51,787 bases of DNA from JBFKOL01 sp041628815 (GTDB taxonomy: Bacteria; Bacteroidota; Bacteroidia; Chitinophagales; Saprospiraceae), in the NCBI GenBank assembly GCA_041628815.1, contig JBFKOL010000001.1, positions 1 through 51,787 of the forward strand. The letters are read 5' to 3'. Below, piece by piece: positions 9,028 to 16,602 of the stretch. The notes beneath the pieces are model-generated. The model was given only the letters and a program-made list of their open reading frames with translations. It had not been told where the DNA came from and did not search any database. The translations under genes were made by a program, and so were the position numbers. The number at the start of each line of letters is the position of its first letter. Position 1 is the first letter of the stretch.

Positions 9028-9088
9028 CACGCCCTTACGGACATCCCGCCCTTTGGCGGGACCTGTCTACCAGTTCCAGCACCTGGGC
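9028..9088 (-). pseudogene. tRNA-Leu remnant with replaced anticodon arm and missing 3' third
   Basis: On the minus strand the first 27 nt (acceptor 5' strand and D-arm) are identical to the intact tRNA-Leu at 8909-8992, and the variable arm TGTCCGTAAGGGCGTG is also identical. Between them the 17-nt anticodon stem-loop is exchanged for an 18-nt hairpin: stem TCCCGCC/GGCGGGA with loop AAAG. The T-arm and 3' acceptor strand are absent; the sequence runs into AT-rich DNA. It cannot be a working tRNA. It sits directly upstream of, and in the same direction as, the intact gene. Confidence 0.85.
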
Positions 9089-9097
9089 ATTTTTATT

Positions 9098-9138
9098 TGG
9101 TGAAATAGTGAATTGGTGAATTGGTGAATTGGTGAATG
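9098..9138. repeat. Short tandem repeat, GGTGAATT units
   Basis: About four copies of an 8-bp unit GGTGAATT preceded by the variant GGTGAAATAGTGAATT. The AATAGTGAATT word recurs at 14938-14950 and, in related form, at 2910-2933. No gene is encoded here. Confidence 0.75.
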
Positions 9139-9283
9139 GGCGAAACGATGAATCATTTATGTAACCAGTCTTCCTATCAACAATACCTTCACATTCCGCT
9201 TCCGGATTATCGAGACGCAAATATAAGCACCAAAATCTTCATTTGCCCTATTCCAATTCTGCCTTCCTTCTTATTTTGAGCAG

Positions 9284-9901
9284 ATGAAAGAAAACGATGG
9301 GCTGCAAAGCATAGGCATTTACATATTCGACGATGTTGAATTGCTGGATTTCGCCGGTCCGCTGCAGGTATTCAGCGCTGCGCGCTACCTTGACGATGTG
9401 CTCATTCCTGTGATTGATTTGGTAGGACCGAAACCACAAATAACAGTAGCCAAATCGCAAATGCAGGTGGTCGTCCAAAAGTTGCTCAAAGATGCTGGAG
9501 GTTATGACCTCTTCCTCATCCCGGGGGGCTTTGGTACACGCCCTATTCTGGAGAATACCGAGGAATTGGAACACTTGAAAAGGATCTCCGAGGCATCCAA
9601 ATTCCTGGCCAGCGTATGTACCGGTTCGCTGGTACTGGCCAGACTGGGTATGCTGAAAGGCTTAACCGCCACAACCCACTTTGGAGCCATCGATCTTTTG
9701 CGAAAGATCGAACCCAACCTGACGGTCGACCGAAGCAGGCGCTATATTGACAATGGCCGTATCATCATATCCGAAGGCGTCAGTGCAGGCATCGATATGA
9801 GCTTCCACCTCCTTGCGAGATTTTTCAGCCAAGAACTCTCTGATACCGTAAAACGCTATATTGAATATTATCCTGAAAAAGAAGGGGAGGTGTGTAGTTA
9901 G
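9284..9901 (+). CDS. DJ-1/PfpI family protein (isonitrile-hydratase-like)
   Basis: 205 residues of a class I glutamine-amidotransferase-like fold. The N-terminus IGIYIFDDVELLDFAGPLQVF is the signature of the ThiJ/PfpI branch that includes isonitrile hydratase and the N-terminal domain of AraC-type regulators such as FtrA/GATase1-AraC. DLFLIPGGFGT is the loop carrying the conserved glycine pair, and SVCTGSLVLA holds the nucleophile-elbow cysteine (about residue 112). HFGAIDLL and the GVSAGIDMSFHL stretch complete the family. There is no attached DNA-binding domain and no signal peptide, so it is a stand-alone cytoplasmic enzyme. Neighbours (tRNA and dnaE) give no functional hint; the reaction is unknown. 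Confidence 0.85.
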   Translation: MKENDGLQSIGIYIFDDVELLDFAGPLQVFSAARYLDDVLIPVIDLVGPKPQITVAKSQMQVVVQKLLKDAGGYDLFLIPGGFGTRPILENTEELEHLKRISEASKFLASVCTGSLVLARLGMLKGLTATTHFGAIDLLRKIEPNLTVDRSRRYIDNGRIIISEGVSAGIDMSFHLLARFFSQELSDTVKRYIEYYPEKEGEVCS

Positions 9902-9964
9902 GAATGGCAATGTTGCAAGTTGCCGGGTTGCAGGTGTTAAACTAAGCCACTTAGACCAGTTCAT

Positions 9965-10030
9965 TTCAAGTTCAAGTTCAAGTTCAAGTTCAAGGTCAAG
10001 TTCAAGTTCAAGGTCAAGGTCAAGGTCAAG
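9965..10030. repeat. Hexanucleotide tandem repeat, 11 units of (T/G)TCAAG
   Basis: Eleven consecutive 6-bp units: five TTCAAG, one GTCAAG, two TTCAAG, three GTCAAG. It lies in the 284-bp gap between the DJ-1-family gene and dnaE. An open frame across it would encode only poly-Ser/Arg, so I treat it as a microsatellite, not a gene. Confidence 0.9.
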
Positions 10031-10185
10031 TTTCTTCCTTCTCGGCCAGCTGGAAGATGCGCAGGATGAAGCAAGATTTAGTTCAAGCTCAACTTATTAA
10101 ACCACTTAAATAACTTAAACCAACCTCAAAAACATATTACCCCTAAAAAGTATATCTTTCCGTTCTGTAACGAAACTGATCCGGG

Positions 10186-13100
10186 ATGCCTGACTTTTGC
10201 CACCTTCATTGTCATACTACTTATTCCCTTTTAGACGGTGCCTCCGACATTGGCCGGTTGATGGACAAAGCAGTCAGGGACGAACAAAAAGGTGTTGCCT
10301 TGACGGATCACGGCAATATGTTCGGCGCTTTCAAATTCGTCAATGAAGCCCAAAAAAGGGATCTAAAGGCGATCGTCGGTTGTGAATTCTATCTCGTGGA
10401 AGATCGTCACAAGAAATCATTTTTAAAATCGAGAGGAGAAAAAGACGTCAGGTATCACCAGTTGTTACTCGCAAAAAACCAAAAGGGCTATGAAAATCTT
10501 TCCAAGCTCTGTTCACTTGGATACATCGACGGACTCTATGGGAAATACCCGAGGATCGACAAGGAGCTCATCATCCAGTATCACGAAGGGCTCATAGCGA
10601 CTTCGTGTTGCCTTGCAGCAGAAATACCGCGGGCCATAGCAAATGGCGATAACGAGAAGGCAGAGCAATTGATCCAGTGGTGGCTCGATTTGTTCGGGGA
10701 TGACTTTTACATCGAGTTGCAGCGGCACAAAGGCCTTGAGAACATCGACAGCACTGGGATTTCCCAGGAATATGTAAATCAGCAACTCTTGCTGTTCGCC
10801 CGCAAATACAACATCAAGACGATTGTGACGAACGATGCACATTACATCGAAGAAGAAGACTGGAAGCCCCATGACGTCATCCTATGCGTGAATACAGGCC
10901 GAAAAATCGATGAGTTGGACAGGTTCAAGTTTTCCAGTTCGGACTATTATTTCAAGACCAAGGATGAGATGCGCCAGTTGTTTGCCGACGTGCCGGAGGC
11001 AATTGACCATACCATGGATATCTTTGATAAGATCACGACACCACAGCTTGCCCGTGACATCCTCCTCCCCAATTTTCCATTACCCCAACCCTTTAAAAAC
11101 CAGGCGGAATACTTGCGCCATCTCGTTTTTGAAGGAGCCAGAAAGAGTTACAACACCATTTCTGAAAATTTACGAGAAAGGCTGGACTACGAGCTCAAGA
11201 TCATATCGGATATGGGGTTTGAAGGATACTTCCTGATTGTCCAGGACTTCATTGCTGCGGCACGCGATTTGGGTGTTGCTGTAGGTCCTGGTCGTGGTTC
11301 GGCTGCAGGGTCTGCGGTGGCTTACTGTCTCAAGATTACCAATGTGGATCCGATCAGGTACAATTTACTTTTTGAGCGATTCCTCAACCCGGAGCGCATC
11401 ACGATGCCGGACATTGACATCGACTTTGATGATGAAGGCCGTCAAAAGGTAATCGATTGGGTGGTCGATAAATATGGCAAGAACCAGGTGGCACAAATTG
11501 TCACCTTTGGCACTATGGCTGCTAAGTCTTCCATCCGAGATGTCGGGCGGGTATTGTCTCTGCCGCTCAATGAAACCGACAGGATCGCCAAAATGGTACC
11601 GACACGGCCTGGGACCAAGCTTCATCGCATTTTTAACAAATCCAACACAGAGCTTAAGGACGAGTGGGCGAACGACGACTATTCCAAGATCCAGGAGTTG
11701 CTGTCCATCAAGAAGAAGGGAACCCTTGAGGGAGAGGTGCTGCAATTGGCCGAAAGGGTAGAAGGGACCGTAAGAAATACGGGAATTCACGCAGCAGGAC
11801 TCATCATAGCACCGGATGATATCACCAAGTACATCCCTGTATGTACGACGAAGGAAACCGATCTATTGGTCACCCAGTTTGACGGCAGTCACGTGGAGGC
11901 CGCGGGTATGCTCAAAATGGATTTCCTGGGGCTAAAGACCCTTTCCATTATAAAAGATGCGATTGAAAATATTGTAAAACGGTATGGTGAGGATGCACGC
12001 ATCAATCCCGATGATATTCCGCTGGATGATGAAAAGACTTTCGAGCTCTTCCAGCGTGGGAACATGATCGGTATATTTCAGTTTGAGTCCGACGGCATGC
12101 GCAAATTCCTGCGGGAGTTGAAACCCAATTCCATTGAGGATCTCATTGCCATGAATGCCCTTTACAGGCCGGGCCCGATGGATAATATTCCATCCTTTAT
12201 CAAGAGAAAACACGGGGAAGAAGAAATTACCTACCCGCATCCCTGGTTGGCAGAGATCCTTGTACCGACCTATGGAATCATGGTCTACCAGGAGCAGATC
12301 ATGCAAACTGCTCAGATCATGGCCGATTATACGCTTGGCAAAGCGGATATGCTGAGACGGGCGATGGGAAAGAAGAAGAAAAAGGAAATGGAAGAGCATC
12401 GCACCATTTTTGTCAACGGTGCCATGTCAAAAGGTGTGGAAAGGAAACAGGCGGAAGAAATTTTCAGCATCATGGAGAAGTTTGCACAGTACGGTTTTAA
12501 CCGCTCCCATGCTGCCGCTTATTCGATCGTCGCATTTCAAACGGCTTACCTCAAGACGCACTACCCAGCTGAATTTATGGCCTCCGTCCTCACGCACAAC
12601 AAACACGATATCGGCAAGCTTAACTTTTTCCTTCGCGAAAGCAAGCGCATGGGTATCGTTGTGCTCGGACCCAGTGTGAACGAAAGCGATCTGAATTTCA
12701 AGGTCAACCAGGACGGTCACATCCGTTTTGGATTGTCGGCGCTGAAAGGTGTGGGTGAAGGACCGGTGGAAGAAATCATCCGTCAAAGAGAGGAAAATGG
12801 TCCCTATACGAGCATATACGACATGACCAAGAGATTGGGGTTGAGGCTCGTGAATAAAAAATGCTTTGAAAGTCTGGCTAACGGAGGAGCTCTCGACGAA
12901 CTTAATGAAGGAAACAGGGCCCAGTATTTCGCACCGGCCGATGGATTCGAAACAGTTATCGAACACGCCATTAAATTTGGCAATGCTTTTCAGAATCAGA
13001 AAGCACAGATGGTCAACTCGTTGTTTGGTGATCTGTCTGAGACCATCATGAATGAGCCCAAGATGCCTTCCACAGAACCATGGAACAAAGTTGAGAAACT

Positions 13101-13716
13101 GAACAGGGAAAAAGAAGTCACCGGAATCTTCATTTCAGGCCATCCATTGGATGATTACCACATGGAGATACAGAACTTTACGACATGTGCCCTCGACGTG
13201 GCTCATGAAAGACGGGATACCATCATACGCCTCGCGGGCCTCGTCACCGAGGTATTTCATGGCGTTACCCAAAAAGGCCTTGGTTATGCCAGGTTAACTC
13301 TCCAGGATTATAAGGGAAGTATGAGCTTTGGTTTGTACAATGAAGCATACAAATCATTCAAGGACCTGATAAATATGGGTGAAGTCCTTTTTGTTGAAGG
13401 CCTTTTCAGCCGGGGTTACAGCGGAGACAACTACTTTTTCAAGGTTAAAGACATAAAATTGCTCGACACCGTAGGCAAGGCATGGACTAAATCAATCACA
13501 GTCCAGCTTCCTATTGAGGCGATAAACAAGAATCTCATTGATCAACTGACCCACATCTATAAGCAGCACAAAGGTGGCCACAAATTCAAGGTCCTGGTTA
13601 CTGATCCGGAAAACAATGTGCAATTGAGCCTTTTAAATGCTGATAACAAGGTCAACGTTGACAGTGTATTGATCAATAAGCTCTCACAACTCGGACTGCC
13701 ATACAAGTTGAACTGA
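10186..13716 (+). CDS. dnaE: DNA polymerase III alpha subunit
   Basis: 1176 residues, close to the length of E. coli DnaE (1160). The ATG at 10186 gives the expected start DFCHLHCHTTYSLLDGAS, the metal-site beginning of the PHP domain (residues about 1-210). The palm catalytic aspartates lie in PDIDIDFDDEGR (about residue 407), preceded by GPGRGSAAGS. The region YRPGPMDNIPSFI and the tau/fingers stretch MVYQEQIMQTAQIMADYTLG are standard, as is FNRSHAAAYSIVAFQTAYLK. The C-terminal third holds the helix-hairpin-helix region, an OB fold (IRLAGLVTEVF) and the tau-binding tail. It is the replicative polymerase of the chromosome. It is monocistronic or leads a loose run with the thioredoxin-like genes 110 bp downstream. 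Confidence 0.98.
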   Translation: MPDFCHLHCHTTYSLLDGASDIGRLMDKAVRDEQKGVALTDHGNMFGAFKFVNEAQKRDLKAIVGCEFYLVEDRHKKSFLKSRGEKDVRYHQLLLAKNQKGYENLSKLCSLGYIDGLYGKYPRIDKELIIQYHEGLIATSCCLAAEIPRAIANGDNEKAEQLIQWWLDLFGDDFYIELQRHKGLENIDSTGISQEYVNQQLLLFARKYNIKTIVTNDAHYIEEEDWKPHDVILCVNTGRKIDELDRFKFSSSDYYFKTKDEMRQLFADVPEAIDHTMDIFDKITTPQLARDILLPNFPLPQPFKNQAEYLRHLVFEGARKSYNTISENLRERLDYELKIISDMGFEGYFLIVQDFIAAARDLGVAVGPGRGSAAGSAVAYCLKITNVDPIRYNLLFERFLNPERITMPDIDIDFDDEGRQKVIDWVVDKYGKNQVAQIVTFGTMAAKSSIRDVGRVLSLPLNETDRIAKMVPTRPGTKLHRIFNKSNTELKDEWANDDYSKIQELLSIKKKGTLEGEVLQLAERVEGTVRNTGIHAAGLIIAPDDITKYIPVCTTKETDLLVTQFDGSHVEAAGMLKMDFLGLKTLSIIKDAIENIVKRYGEDARINPDDIPLDDEKTFELFQRGNMIGIFQFESDGMRKFLRELKPNSIEDLIAMNALYRPGPMDNIPSFIKRKHGEEEITYPHPWLAEILVPTYGIMVYQEQIMQTAQIMADYTLGKADMLRRAMGKKKKKEMEEHRTIFVNGAMSKGVERKQAEEIFSIMEKFAQYGFNRSHAAAYSIVAFQTAYLKTHYPAEFMASVLTHNKHDIGKLNFFLRESKRMGIVVLGPSVNESDLNFKVNQDGHIRFGLSALKGVGEGPVEEIIRQREENGPYTSIYDMTKRLGLRLVNKKCFESLANGGALDELNEGNRAQYFAPADGFETVIEHAIKFGNAFQNQKAQMVNSLFGDLSETIMNEPKMPSTEPWNKVEKLNREKEVTGIFISGHPLDDYHMEIQNFTTCALDVAHERRDTIIRLAGLVTEVFHGVTQKGLGYARLTLQDYKGSMSFGLYNEAYKSFKDLINMGEVLFVEGLFSRGYSGDNYFFKVKDIKLLDTVGKAWTKSITVQLPIEAINKNLIDQLTHIYKQHKGGHKFKVLVTDPENNVQLSLLNADNKVNVDSVLINKLSQLGLPYKLN

Positions 13717-13825
13717 CCTCAGCCCAGAGGCATGAACAGGTTATTCTTTCATTAACGATTTGTTAAAATTGGATTTGTAGTTCAGAGTTTAAACTGAACA
13801 TAGACTCAAAACGTTTGAGCTATGT

Positions 13826-14302
13826 ATGAGAAAGTTATTCCTGCTCTTGGCATTTTGTCTATCCATTCAGCTCACTGGCCAAGATGTGGTTGTATTCGAA
13901 AAATTTGATGATTTCGAAGAACTTCTGTACAAGGATGACGGCAAAACCTATGTCATCAATTTCTGGGCCACGTGGTGTGCCCCCTGCATAAAGGAGTTGC
14001 CCTTCTTTGAGAAGATCCATGAAAAGTATAAAGACAAAAATGTCAAAGTAATTCTCGCTTCACTGGACTACAAGGAACACCTTGAAAGAAAAGTGGTGCC
14101 CTTTATCAAACAAAAGGGACTTAAATCCGAAGTAGTACTTATGGACGATCCCAATGCCAATGTCTGGATAGACAAGGTGGATAAAAGGTGGTCAGGAGCC
14201 ATTCCGGCAACCGTATTTTACAATGGTAAGAACCGTAAATTTATGGAACAGGAATTTTCTTCTTTCGAGGAACTCGAAAGCGTTGTTCTCGAATTTAAAT
14301 AA
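13826..14302 (+). CDS. Exported TlpA/ResA-like thioredoxin-fold protein
   Basis: 158 residues. MRKLFLLLAFCLSIQLTGQ is a signal peptide; the mature domain has the thioredoxin active site FWATWCAPCIKELPFF (C-x2-C, about residues 50-60) and a cis-Pro loop near AIPATVFY. The protein is at the small end of the TlpA family and should work in the periplasm or be membrane-associated, reducing disulfides in partner proteins. It is followed 23 bp later by a second exported thioredoxin-fold protein, so the two are probably co-transcribed. In the 109-bp leader before the start are two short inverted repeats (13780-13799 and 13805-13819), of unknown meaning. Confidence 0.88.
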   Translation: MRKLFLLLAFCLSIQLTGQDVVVFEKFDDFEELLYKDDGKTYVINFWATWCAPCIKELPFFEKIHEKYKDKNVKVILASLDYKEHLERKVVPFIKQKGLKSEVVLMDDPNANVWIDKVDKRWSGAIPATVFYNGKNRKFMEQEFSSFEELESVVLEFK

Positions 14303-14325
14303 AGTCAAATCTAAAATGCTATTAT

Positions 14326-14931
14326 ATGAAAAAACTTATGACACTGTTTTCACTACTCGTAGCCATTTCCGTCAGTATGGCGTTTACGCCAGCTAGTGGT
14401 GGTTACAAAGTCGGAGATACGGCGACAGATTTTAGCCTCAAGGGTGTTGATGGCAAATTTGTGTCCATGTCCGATTATAAAGATGCCAAGGGATTTATTA
14501 TCATTTTCACCTGCAATACTTGCCCTGTTGTCAAACAGTATGAAGACAGAATCAATGCTTTGCATGAAAAATATGCCGACCAAGGATATCCGCTCATTGC
14601 TATCAATCCTAACGATCCGTCTATCCAGCCGGGCGATAGCATGGAAAAGATGAAGGTGCGGGCCAAAGAAAAGGGTTTTAAATTCCCATACCTCTTTGAT
14701 GCCGGACAAACCGTATATCCTCAATATGGTGCTACGAAGACACCTCATGTGTTCTTACTGGATGCATCATTAATTGTCAGGTACATTGGTGCTATAGATG
14801 ACAATGCGCGAAGTGCAGAGTCCGTGGGCGTTAAATACCTCGAGAATGCAATTGCCGCCTTAGAAAAGGGCAAGAATCCGGATCCCAATTTTACGAAAGC
14901 AGTAGGTTGCTCAATAAAAGCAAAGGCATAA
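14326..14931 (+). CDS. Exported AhpC/TSA-type thioredoxin-fold protein with CxxC
   Basis: 201 residues with signal peptide MKKLMTLFSLLVAISVSMAF. The fold begins KVGDTATDFSLKGVDGKFVSM as in peroxiredoxins, but the active site is FTCNTCPVVKQYEDR, a Cys-x2-Cys in place of the peroxiredoxin PxxxTxxC. This places it in the redoxin/thioredoxin-like group widespread in Bacteroidota and Planctomycetes. KTPHVFLLD contains the usual Pro before a beta strand. There is a lone C-terminal Cys in AVGCSIKAKA. It is probably an exported thiol oxidoreductase acting together with the TlpA-like protein just upstream; a strong terminator follows at 14953-14989. Confidence 0.85.
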   Translation: MKKLMTLFSLLVAISVSMAFTPASGGYKVGDTATDFSLKGVDGKFVSMSDYKDAKGFIIIFTCNTCPVVKQYEDRINALHEKYADQGYPLIAINPNDPSIQPGDSMEKMKVRAKEKGFKFPYLFDAGQTVYPQYGATKTPHVFLLDASLIVRYIGAIDDNARSAESVGVKYLENAIAALEKGKNPDPNFTKAVGCSIKAKA

Positions 14932-14952
14932 CCGATTGAAATAGTGAATTAG

Positions 14953-14989
14953 ATGCCCCCGTTAGCGCGAAACGGGGGCATTTATTTTG
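14953..14989 (+). terminator. Intrinsic terminator after the thioredoxin-like pair
   Basis: Perfect 11-bp stem ATGCCCCCGTT/AACGGGGGCAT around a 7-nt loop, followed by TTATTTTG. It is placed 22 bp after the stop codon of the redoxin gene. Confidence 0.9.
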
Positions 14990-15020
14990 TCCTGGATTAA
15001 ATATTATCTTTTTTTACAAT

Positions 15021-15476
15021 ATGAAAATATTGATGGTTTGCCTCGGTAATATATGCCGTTCTCCTCTTGCCCAGGGAATTATGGAACATAAGGCTCGACT
15101 AAGAGGACTGGAGTGGATGGTTGATTCCGCGGGAACGAGTCGCTGGCACATTGGAGAACCTCCTGATCCAAGGTCGATCAAGACGGCCAGAAAATATGGG
15201 ATTGACATATCGGCACAACGAGCTCGACAGATACTGATGGAAGACGCGGACCGGTTTGACCTTATCCTTCCAATGGATCAAAACAACTACTCTGACATAA
15301 AACGAATGCTGGGTCAAAAGTTTGATGAAGACAAAATAAAGCTCATCCTTAATTTCGTTAATCCTGGTACCAATACACCGGTACCTGATCCGTACTACGA
15401 CGGAAGCTTTGAAAAAGTATTTCGCCTACTGGATCAAGCCTGTGATCACCTATTGGATCACTATGTAAAAAACTGA
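15021..15476 (+). CDS. Low-molecular-weight protein-tyrosine phosphatase
   Basis: 151 residues, the normal length. The phosphate-binding loop VCLGNICRSP at residues 6-15 matches the C-x5-R-S signature, with Cys7 as nucleophile and Arg13. The general-acid loop VPDPYYDGS near residue 122 carries the conserved Asp-Pro-Tyr-Tyr. The protein is cytoplasmic and removes phosphate from phosphotyrosine; in bacteria the partners are often Wzc-type kinases, none of which is visible here. The stop TGA is followed at once by the ATG of the CAP-domain gene, so the pair is translationally coupled. A possible promoter is TTG at 14987 with TATCTTTT at 15005, but the spacing is short. Confidence 0.95.
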   Translation: MKILMVCLGNICRSPLAQGIMEHKARLRGLEWMVDSAGTSRWHIGEPPDPRSIKTARKYGIDISAQRARQILMEDADRFDLILPMDQNNYSDIKRMLGQKFDEDKIKLILNFVNPGTNTPVPDPYYDGSFEKVFRLLDQACDHLLDHYVKN

Positions 15477-15959
15477 ATGAGATCCTTGTTATTGATGTGT
15501 GCGATCGTTACAGCGTTGCCCATTTACGGTCAACCTGACAAAAAGGATATCGATCGAGTGATTTCAGAAGTCAATGATTTAAGAAAGACAGGTTGCTATT
15601 GCGGAGGCCGTTGGATGCCTCCGGCAAGACCGGTATCCTGGGACCACGAATTGTACATTGTTTCGAGGGAATATGCGCGGTACATGTACCGCAATGATCA
15701 TTTTTCACACTTCTCGAAGAACGGTGAAGATCTTGGCGATCGACTTGACCGTATGGGATATGAATGGCAAAAGGTAGGTGAAAACATCGGTCACGGGTAC
15801 ATGGACTTCTATGACGTTTTTGAAGCCTGGAGAAGGAGTCCAAGTCATTGCGAAATGCTGATGGATCCGGATGTCACTCTAATGGGTATGTCCAAATATT
15901 ATACCTACTGGGTACAGTCCTTTTCGAGACCATTCACATACCAGTACGGTACAGAATAG
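15477..15959 (+). CDS. Secreted CAP-domain (SCP/PR-1-like) protein
   Basis: 160 residues. MRSLLLMCAIVTALPIYGQ is a signal peptide. The domain shows YARYMYRNDHFSHF (the helix with a conserved His), GENIGHGYMDFYDVFEAWRRSPSHCEML, which is the CAP signature G-E-N-x-x-x-G with W...S..H, and a C-terminal strand around YWVQSFSRPF. CAP proteins are extracytoplasmic; their molecular function in bacteria is mostly unknown. The start codon directly abuts the stop of the tyrosine phosphatase gene, indicating one transcript. There are three cysteines, two of them close together (GCYCGGR), unusual for so small a CAP protein. Confidence 0.88.
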   Translation: MRSLLLMCAIVTALPIYGQPDKKDIDRVISEVNDLRKTGCYCGGRWMPPARPVSWDHELYIVSREYARYMYRNDHFSHFSKNGEDLGDRLDRMGYEWQKVGENIGHGYMDFYDVFEAWRRSPSHCEMLMDPDVTLMGMSKYYTYWVQSFSRPFTYQYGTE

Positions 15960-16602
15960 CTCCTTTATCATTCAACGGGGTATTAATTATTAAAAGTTAG
16001 GGAACACACCTTTGCCAATTTGTATTTAGGTAAGAAAAGACCTATTAGAGCGATGCCAGCAATGAAATTGATTGGCTTCAGAAATTCATGTCAGTGATAT
16101 CCTTCAGATCAACTGAAAATTCAATTACCACGTTTTCATAGCTTTATATATAACATAATGATATTATATCTTAAATATCATACGGTATGCCTACCTAATC
16201 CAAGCCCGCAGATTGCATATTTGACCTATTGACTGACATAGGTTGTTATATGTGAATGGAAAATTATTCGAAGAAAAAAAATGCAATAATTACCTCGGGT
16301 AAGATGTACGGCTTCACAAATGTGCTGCCTACATTTGATGATTAGACGAAGTTCCCCTCAATTTTAATACCCTAGTTTGGTTTTTTCAAAAGTTAGAGCT
16401 GTTCTCTCCGGAGAACAGCTTGCCAAACGAGGTTCCCAGGTATATATAACAAAATATGTACCAAAATGAAGCGGAACGAAACGGTCGATAAAGATTGACC
16501 ACTCTGAACCCCCACATACTTATCCCACCCCGCTTTTCAAGAGTTGGCAGCGAAGGCTGTCATGGTTAAAGAACAAATTTTTTTTAACCAAAACTCTGTC
16601 TC
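15960..16602. other. Non-coding AT-rich region, about 640 bp
   Basis: No frame here looks coding. It contains an 8-bp inverted repeat ATGATATT...AATATCAT at 16158-16181, a box-like ACCTTTGCC near 16010 that resembles a Bacteroidota -7 element without a good -33, and a strong 24-nt hairpin at 16397-16420. It precedes the 1442-aa surface protein gene and may act as a long leader or contain a small RNA; nothing proves either. Confidence 0.5.
16397..16420. other. Perfect 10-bp hairpin with UCCG tetraloop
   Basis: Arms AGCTGTTCTC and GAGAACAGCT enclose TCCG, closed by C-G: the very stable cUNCGg tetraloop form. No T tract follows on either strand, so it is not a standard terminator. It sits about 180 bp before the start of the 1442-aa protein gene. 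Confidence 0.7.

Noticed and set aside
9964..10100. Ser/Arg-rich frame across the hexamer repeat
   Set aside because: It only reflects translation of the (T/G)TCAAG microsatellite.
13780..13819. Two short inverted repeats before the TlpA-like gene
   Set aside because: Arms are only 6 bp and lack T tracts; too weak to call a riboswitch or operator.
16158..16181. 8-bp inverted repeat in AT-rich DNA
   Set aside because: Made almost only of A and T, so it could arise by chance in this region.
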